Virus record (IMG/VR): IMGVR_UViG_3300006793_000308
Span: 1 to 22,737 of that record
Direction: 5' to 3' (one strand)
Length of the DNA: 22,737 nt
DNA from: a virus
Below, piece after piece: positions 17,168-22,737 of this stretch. Under the pieces are notes generated by a model. The model was not told where the DNA came from. It ran no database searches and was given only the letters and a program-made list of their open reading frames with translations. The translations under genes and the position numbers were made by a program. How positions within the stretch are numbered: position 1 is the stretch's first letter; each line of letters opens with the position of its first letter.

Positions 17168-19809
17168 AGGGATTATATAATGAAATAGAGTTAGCATTAA
17201 ACACCTTAATAGAAGGGCTGAACTACAGCTTTATAGATGGGGACACATTAGACGAGATAGACCCAGAGAAGATGAAGACATTAGCCAGTGCTAAGACAAG
17301 TGCTTTATTAGGGGCTAAGAAGATTATTGACAAGTGGATTGACTCCCCAAACAAACCCTCTGACACAAAGATTAAGTCTTACATTGATAAGATTGTAAAG
17401 GCTGGAAATAGTTCTGTAGAGGTACTTAGGAAGGCGTTGAGTAAGGAGATTGATTTTAAGGGTGTTGAGGCACACAAGCATACAGCAGCCTTGATGTCTA
17501 AGCCTATTATACTTGAGGCTATCTTTGACATAGACAATAGTATGAAGGAGTTGAGGGATAAGCTAGAGTCTGGAGACCTTACATTTAAGGAGAAGGAGTT
17601 TAGGTTAGGCTACCCAGAGCTTTATGGTAAAGGGGAGTTTACAAGGGGTGTTGTATACCACAAGAAAAGATTAAATGATGATGGGGATGTACTACTAGAC
17701 CCATTATGTTCTGAGGGTGAGAGGATAGTTATAGATGACTTAGGTATTATACTACCAGAGGTTCCTAAGAATAAGAAGGACATACTATACTACAACCACA
17801 AGAAGGCAGACCAATACTGGAGAAGGGCTCAACTACCAAATATTACAACGTCAAGCGTAGATAACTACCACGAATTTATACTAGAGGAGTTTAGGAGAAG
17901 GAGAGAGGGTGTATGGTTCTATAATATGGGTAAGCCTACCTACCTCACAGGAAGTCATTACTTTGCACTACAGTACTGTAAGATGATTGATGACGGTGGT
18001 TATATGGACTTTAGAATATCACAGCAGAAGTTATTCTACTTTATGGATGCCTGTATCATTGATAACAGGAGCTTAGGGATGTTGTTTGGTAAGGGAAGGA
18101 GGACAGGTTTCACATACTGTGCTATAACACAAGTACTGAACAGGGCTACAACAACAAAGAACACAAAGCACGGACTAATGAGTAAGTCAGGTACGGATGC
18201 TGAAGAGGCATTTGCTAAGGAGTCTTATATGTTCTTAAACCTACCATTCTGGTTTAGACCAGTGGTGAAGGGGAAGTTAGATTCACCTAAGGAGCTTTAC
18301 TTTGGACAGCCATCTGATAACAGTAAGCAGACCAAGCAGACTAAGAACATAAATATGGATGAGTACCTCAATACCAGTATGGATTGGAGGAACACAAAGA
18401 ACGGTAGTTATGATAGTATCAAGTTAGATACTTATATATTAGACGAGATATTCAAGATAGAGTCACCAAACGATGTTATCGTACACTTAAGTATGGTTGC
18501 TCCAACAATGATGCCTAATGGTCGTGTTGTTGGTAAGATGTTAGCTGGTTCTACTATGGGTTTATTTAAGAAGGGTGGAGAACAAGGTCTGGAGCTTATA
18601 TTAGGCTCTCTATTATCCACAAGGGATGAGAGCACAAAGAAGACAATAACAGGTCTATACTTTCACTTCTTACCTGCCCACGAGAATATGGAGGAGTTTA
18701 CAGACAGGTATGGAAAATGTTGGATTAACAAGCCAGAGAAGCCTGTAGTAAATGTATTTGGAGACCCTATAACAGAAGGTGCCTTAAACTACTTACTAGC
18801 CATAGAGGCACAGAAAAAGAAACAGAGTGATACAGCATACAACGAGCAGATAAGGACATACCCTAGAAGTTTAGACCACCTTATGAGGGATGACTCTAAA
18901 GAGTGTGTGTTCAATATGGAGAAGATATATGAGCAACTAGACTTTAACAAGACATTATCACAGGAGGAGTTATACACTGTAGGTAATTTTGAGTGGGAGG
19001 ACATAAAGGACGGTAAGGTAGAGTTTAGACCTAGAAGTGACGGTAGGTTTAAGATTGCTTGGATGCCTTCAGTGGCAGATGGTACAGAGGCTTTACAGAA
19101 CAGGGTTAAGGAGGTTAATGGTAAGTACTTCCCCTTAAATACAGAGTGCGTAAGATTTGGCTGTGACCCTTACTCATATAAGTCTACACACGGAAAGGGT
19201 TCTAAAGGGGGTCTACACGGAAAGACTATATTCTTACCTGAGGGAGGAGCTCCATCCAACAAGTTTGTACTAGAGTACCTTGCCAGACCAACAGATGATA
19301 CAGTATTCTTTGAGGATATTATAAAGTGTGTGAAGTTCTATGGGGCACCTATATTGGTTGAGTCTAACAGGTTAGACCTTTTAAGACATATGAATAATAG
19401 GGGTTACAGAGGATTTGCAATGAATAGATTGGACAGGGTAAAGCTTAACGATAATGAGAAGAAGTATGGTGGACAGATGATGTCAGGTAAGGACATCCTT
19501 GACTCACATATGAGCTCTATAGGTACTTGGGTAGAGAACTACGTAGGTAATTATACCGATGAAGAGAAGCTGGTAAGACCTTTAGGGGAGATGGGTAGTA
19601 TGCCATTTACAGAGACCTTACAGGACTGGCTAAGGTTTGACCCAGATAAAAGGACTGAGTATGATGCTACTATATCAAGTGGTTTAGCTATTATGGCTTG
19701 TCAGAAGGACAAGTATAGGGGTAAGAAGGTAGAAAAGAAAAAGATAGACCTTTCTACAATACTAACAAGGTATAGTACTAAGGGTAATATAGGCTCAAAA
19801 TTAACGTAA
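17164..19809 (+). CDS. terL: Terminase large subunit (packaging ATPase-nuclease), 881 aa
   Basis: Walker A-type loop at residues 308-317 (FGKGRRTGFT, the arginine-rich variant), Walker B at 424-428 (YILDE, Asp427-Glu428), and a C-terminal RNase H-like nuclease with Asp668 in RFGCDPY and Glu733 in PILVESNR. An N-terminal extension of about 300 residues precedes the ATPase, giving the long terminases seen in crAss-like and Cellulophaga phages. It drives DNA into the prohead and cuts the concatemer. ATGA overlap with the GroES-like gene; the portal follows after 38 bases with its own promoter box. No separate small terminase is recognised. Confidence 0.95.
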   Translation: MKGLYNEIELALNTLIEGLNYSFIDGDTLDEIDPEKMKTLASAKTSALLGAKKIIDKWIDSPNKPSDTKIKSYIDKIVKAGNSSVEVLRKALSKEIDFKGVEAHKHTAALMSKPIILEAIFDIDNSMKELRDKLESGDLTFKEKEFRLGYPELYGKGEFTRGVVYHKKRLNDDGDVLLDPLCSEGERIVIDDLGIILPEVPKNKKDILYYNHKKADQYWRRAQLPNITTSSVDNYHEFILEEFRRRREGVWFYNMGKPTYLTGSHYFALQYCKMIDDGGYMDFRISQQKLFYFMDACIIDNRSLGMLFGKGRRTGFTYCAITQVLNRATTTKNTKHGLMSKSGTDAEEAFAKESYMFLNLPFWFRPVVKGKLDSPKELYFGQPSDNSKQTKQTKNINMDEYLNTSMDWRNTKNGSYDSIKLDTYILDEIFKIESPNDVIVHLSMVAPTMMPNGRVVGKMLAGSTMGLFKKGGEQGLELILGSLLSTRDESTKKTITGLYFHFLPAHENMEEFTDRYGKCWINKPEKPVVNVFGDPITEGALNYLLAIEAQKKKQSDTAYNEQIRTYPRSLDHLMRDDSKECVFNMEKIYEQLDFNKTLSQEELYTVGNFEWEDIKDGKVEFRPRSDGRFKIAWMPSVADGTEALQNRVKEVNGKYFPLNTECVRFGCDPYSYKSTHGKGSKGGLHGKTIFLPEGGAPSNKFVLEYLARPTDDTVFFEDIIKCVKFYGAPILVESNRLDLLRHMNNRGYRGFAMNRLDRVKLNDNEKKYGGQMMSGKDILDSHMSSIGTWVENYVGNYTDEEKLVRPLGEMGSMPFTETLQDWLRFDPDKRTEYDATISSGLAIMACQKDKYRGKKVEKKKIDLSTILTRYSTKGNIGSKLT

Positions 19810-19822
19810 AGGTTATTTTGAT

Positions 19823-19830
19823 TATTTTTG
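19823..19830 (+). promoter_or_regulatory. -7 box TATTTTTG ahead of the portal gene
   Basis: TATTTTTG in the short gap after terL, 17 bases before the portal ATG, fits TAnnTTTG. It would allow expression of head genes independent of terL. Confidence 0.5.
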
Positions 19831-19847
19831 TAAAATAAAGAGACATT

Positions 19848-22292
19848 ATGGCATTTAATAAGAATAAAACATTTTCTAAAGCAGGTTTTCCTAATCCTAT
19901 GGCTTCTGATGAGGAAAAAAACAAAGAGGATTATGGACTACAGTTTGGTAAGCAGATAGAGTTTGAATGGTTCAACCGTGCTCAGTCAGGTAGTTGTAGC
20001 TACTACACTAAGAGGGATAAGTACCATAATCTAAGGTTATATGCTAGGGGAGAGCAAGACACAAGTATCTACAAAACACTAATGAATGTAGACGGAGACA
20101 GCTCATACTCAAACTATGACTTTAGACCACTACAGGTTATACCTAAGTTTGTAAAGCTTATTGTAAATCAAATGACTGAGAGGCTGTTTGATGTTAAGGC
20201 TGAGGCTGTAGACAACTACTCAACAGACTTAAAGGAGGGCTACAGGAGAAATTTAGAGGACTTCTTGATGGCTAAACCAGCTATAGAGAAGGCAAAGGAA
20301 CACTTAGGTGTAGATATATCCCCACAAGGTTCAGAGGACTACCCAGAGACTCAGGAGGAGATAGACTTACATATGAAACTAAAGTATAAACCAGCTATAG
20401 AGATTGCCTCTGAGGAAGCTATTAAGTATACCTTAGACTTAAATGATTATGACGAGACACAGAGCAGGGTTATAGAGGACATAACAACTATTGGTTTAGC
20501 CTGTATAAAGCATAAGACAGACCCAAACAAGGGGATACAGGTAGAGTATGTAGACCCAGCTAGTACAGTACATTCTTACCCTACACATAGGGACTTCAAG
20601 GACGTAAACTATTACGGAGAGGTTAAACGTATAACCATTAATGAACTGAAAAGGATATCTGGAGATAAGTTTAATGATGAGGAACTGAAGGAGATAGGTA
20701 CTGCTACAACTGAGTGGACTAGATACCACGGATTTAGTTCAAGTGATGGATACAGGGAAGATGACCTACAAGGGCTAATGGTTGATGTCTTATTCTTCAC
20801 CTTCAAGTCTACTAACACCCTATCATACAAGAAGAAGTATAACAAGGGTGGTGGGTTTAAGATGACTAAGAAGCAGAGTACCTTTAAGAAGAACCCTAGA
20901 CAGGTTGGTGGGTATGACGCAACTAAGAAGACTATAGACGTATGGTATGAGGGAGCATTAATATTAGGTACTGACAAGGTATTTAATTATAAGTTATGTG
21001 AGAATATGATAAGACCTTCAGGGTTTTTAAATATTACGGCACCTAACTATATATTCTATGCTCCAGAGATATATCAGAATAGAACTAAGAGTTTGGTTGA
21101 AAGGATTATACCTTATGTTGATGAGATGCAACAGATACATATTAAGCTACAACAGATTATTGCTAAGGCTAGACCTAACGGTATCTATATAGATGTAGCT
21201 GGTCTTAATGAGATTAATATGGGTGACGGTAACTCTTTAACACCACTTGAAGCAATAAAAATTTATGATGAGACTGGTAATGTATTAGGTACTTCACTTA
21301 CACAAGAGGGGGACTACAACTATGGTAGGGAGCCTATAAGGGAATTAAAGAATGGTGTTATTGATGGGTTGGATAGACTAATTGGTGCCTACAACCACTA
21401 CCTAAACCTGTTAAGGGATGCTATAGGTATACCACAAGGTACTGACGCAAGTACTCCTCACCCAGATATGGCAGTAGGTGTACAACAGAACTTAGCTATC
21501 AACTCTAACACAGCGACAAGACATATACTAGATGGTGGGCTTAATATAACAGAGAGGTTAGGTAAGGGATTAGCCTTGAGGATAAAGGATATATTCTTAT
21601 ACTCAGACTTAAAGAAGACTTATATGAATGCGATAGGTAAGGCAAACCTAAACACCCTTAAAGCATTAAAGAACTACCACCTACACGACTTAGGTATTAA
21701 CATAGAGTTAAAGCCAGATACAGAGGAGAAGCAGTACCTAGAGTCTAATATAGCAATGGCATTACAGAGGGAGCTTATAACACTTGACGATGCTATAGAT
21801 ATTAGAAAGATAGGTAACATAAAACTAGCTAATGAGGTTCTAAAGATAAGAAGGATTAGTAGAGAGAAGAAGAAGCTACAGCACGAGAAGGAGATGGAGG
21901 CTCAGAGAGCAGAGGGACAGGCTATGGTTGCTGAGAGAGCTGCTCAAGCTAAGAACCAAGAGGTTCAGATGAAGATACAGGCAGAGTTAGCAGTTGTCCA
22001 AGCAAAATCTCAGGCTAAGATGCAAGAGCTAGAGAAGGAGGCAGAGGTTAAGTCCTTACTTATGGAGAAGGAGTTTAACTATAATATGAGTCTACAAGGG
22101 CAACAGGTTCAACAGGAGGTAAACAAGAATAAGTACCTAGAGGACAGAAAGGACAGTAGACAAGATAAGAACAATACTCAAGCATCAGAGCTTATTCAGC
22201 AAAGAACTTTTAACCAACCTGCTAAAAGATTTGAGAGTAGTGAAGACAATTTATCTGGTTCAGTGGATTTATCCGAGCTAGAGCCTAGTTAA
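19848..22292 (+). CDS. Portal protein, 814 aa
   Basis: An N-terminal linker, then YHNLRLYARGEQDTSIYK and DFRPLQVIPKFVKLIVNQMTERLF, characteristic of large portal proteins of Bacteroidota phages. The core spans about residues 65-650, including RDAIGIPQGTDAS. Residues about 668-775 are a long Gln/Glu/Lys/Ala coiled coil (AERAAQAKNQEVQMKIQAEL), longer than in classical portals. The last 20 residues (SSEDNLSG, then SVDLSELEPS) are acidic. It forms the dodecameric vertex for packaging and tail attachment. The order TerL-portal-scaffold/capsid fits a head module. Confidence 0.92.
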   Translation: MAFNKNKTFSKAGFPNPMASDEEKNKEDYGLQFGKQIEFEWFNRAQSGSCSYYTKRDKYHNLRLYARGEQDTSIYKTLMNVDGDSSYSNYDFRPLQVIPKFVKLIVNQMTERLFDVKAEAVDNYSTDLKEGYRRNLEDFLMAKPAIEKAKEHLGVDISPQGSEDYPETQEEIDLHMKLKYKPAIEIASEEAIKYTLDLNDYDETQSRVIEDITTIGLACIKHKTDPNKGIQVEYVDPASTVHSYPTHRDFKDVNYYGEVKRITINELKRISGDKFNDEELKEIGTATTEWTRYHGFSSSDGYREDDLQGLMVDVLFFTFKSTNTLSYKKKYNKGGGFKMTKKQSTFKKNPRQVGGYDATKKTIDVWYEGALILGTDKVFNYKLCENMIRPSGFLNITAPNYIFYAPEIYQNRTKSLVERIIPYVDEMQQIHIKLQQIIAKARPNGIYIDVAGLNEINMGDGNSLTPLEAIKIYDETGNVLGTSLTQEGDYNYGREPIRELKNGVIDGLDRLIGAYNHYLNLLRDAIGIPQGTDASTPHPDMAVGVQQNLAINSNTATRHILDGGLNITERLGKGLALRIKDIFLYSDLKKTYMNAIGKANLNTLKALKNYHLHDLGINIELKPDTEEKQYLESNIAMALQRELITLDDAIDIRKIGNIKLANEVLKIRRISREKKKLQHEKEMEAQRAEGQAMVAERAAQAKNQEVQMKIQAELAVVQAKSQAKMQELEKEAEVKSLLMEKEFNYNMSLQGQQVQQEVNKNKYLEDRKDSRQDKNNTQASELIQQRTFNQPAKRFESSEDNLSGSVDLSELEPS

Positions 22293-22317
22293 AAAACAGA
22301 TATAAGTAATTTTTATA

Positions 22318-22325
22318 TATATTTG
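22318..22325 (+). promoter_or_regulatory. -7 box TATATTTG after the portal gene
   Basis: TATATTTG followed by GCAG lies 27 bases before the next ATG, in the gap after the portal stop. It matches the strong -7 form used ahead of 9057 and 10512. Confidence 0.6.
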
Positions 22326-22352
22326 CAGTATTAATAAATAAAATCTATTATA

Positions 22353-22737
22353 ATGGGACTAAGTATGAAAAACTTTTCTTCTAGCGAGGAAGAGTCAGCA
22401 CAAAGTTTAGATTTAAGTTCTTTAGAGACAAATTCTAAATTTAACGCAACCACTTCAGAGGATGGACAGCCACCTGCTGAGGGAGAAAATACAGAGGCTA
22501 TAAAGCCTACAGAAAACATTAATACAGGGGAAGGGTCTAACAACTCAGAACCCAGTAATATATCAGAGGGTGGAGAGCCTTCTGAAAGTTCTTTGAATAC
22601 TAATAACGAGCCTGAGCAACCTAATGCTATTGAGTTCACCGATGAGCAGTTATTTAAGAACCTAAGCGAGAAGCTAGGTAGGGAGATAACAACTTACGAT
22701 GATTTATCACAAAATACTTTAGAGCTAGACGAGGAAG
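22353..22737 (+). CDS. Acidic Ser/Glu-rich protein, possible scaffold, partial (C-terminus beyond window)
   Basis: Opens MGLSMKNFSSSEEESAQSLD and stays open for 128 codons to the end of the window. Residues 6-80 are low-complexity, rich in Ser, Glu, Asn and Pro (no order expected). From about 88 a more folded part begins (IEFTDEQLFKNLSEKLGREI, TTYDDLSQNTLELDEE). Position directly after the portal and the acidic composition suit a scaffold or capsid-assembly protein. The motif SLDLSSLE near residue 18 is also at the portal C-terminus. Confidence 0.65.
   Translation, partial: MGLSMKNFSSSEEESAQSLDLSSLETNSKFNATTSEDGQPPAEGENTEAIKPTENINTGEGSNNSEPSNISEGGEPSESSLNTNNEPEQPNAIEFTDEQLFKNLSEKLGREITTYDDLSQNTLELDEE

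Noticed and set aside
22331-22639. 102-aa leftward frame at the right end
   Set aside because: Antisense of the Ser/Glu-rich partial gene, which has promoter box, ATG and head-module context.

Overview
The window is part of an AT-rich tailed-phage genome (or a prophage) whose host is almost certainly a member of the Bacteroidota, probably a flavobacterium-like organism. Three things support this. Rightward genes are repeatedly preceded by the Bacteroidota sigma -7 box TAnnTTTG. Start codons lack Shine-Dalgarno sequences and instead follow an A/T-rich leader ending in AATTATG. The terminase, portal and several small proteins resemble those of Bacteroidota phages. The large terminase (881 aa) and portal (814 aa, with a 'LYARGEQ' segment) recall crAss-like and Cellulophaga podophages; that placement is from memory of the families and was not searched.

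Layout. (1) 24-5663, leftward: a dense operon of about 19 small, mostly unrecognisable genes (30-183 aa), typical of an early or host-takeover region. Four copies of a structured, tRNA T-arm-like RNA element sit between its genes, and one gene plus a long palindrome (3307-3738) looks imported from a bacterial chromosome. (2) 5430-7787: about 2.3 kb with no convincing intact gene but many short direct and inverted repeats and changing strand composition, a candidate replication origin and divergent control region. (3) 7826-10061, rightward: a serine recombinase, a small HTH protein, two unknowns and a winged-helix-like protein, with individual promoters and one clear terminator. (4) 10084-10670: a candidate terminated small RNA, a convergent small basic protein, and a back-to-back promoter pair. 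(5) 10675-16271: a YkuD-like cell-wall enzyme candidate, tail-fibre/receptor-binding genes, then small membrane proteins, a HESIH protein and a possible spanin. (6) 16332-22737: the packaging/head module, with a small conserved protein, a GroES-like protein, TerL, portal, and the start of an acidic protein that may be a scaffold.

How they fit. The recombinase and HTH protein border the repeat-rich region and may act there. The tail genes from about 11.66 to 15.35 kb use GAA/AAA codons while the genes on both sides use GAG/AAG, so the host-recognition block looks like a swapped module whose left seam lies at a collagen-like repeat inside a tail-fibre gene. The packaging genes overlap (TAATG, ATGA) and appear translationally coupled.

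The most novel observations are the four T-arm-like RNA elements with base-pair covariation, the sequence motif shared by the portal C-terminus and the next protein's N-terminus, the mosaic tail module, the candidate switch-like small RNA, and a possible one-protein spanin ending in beta-strands.
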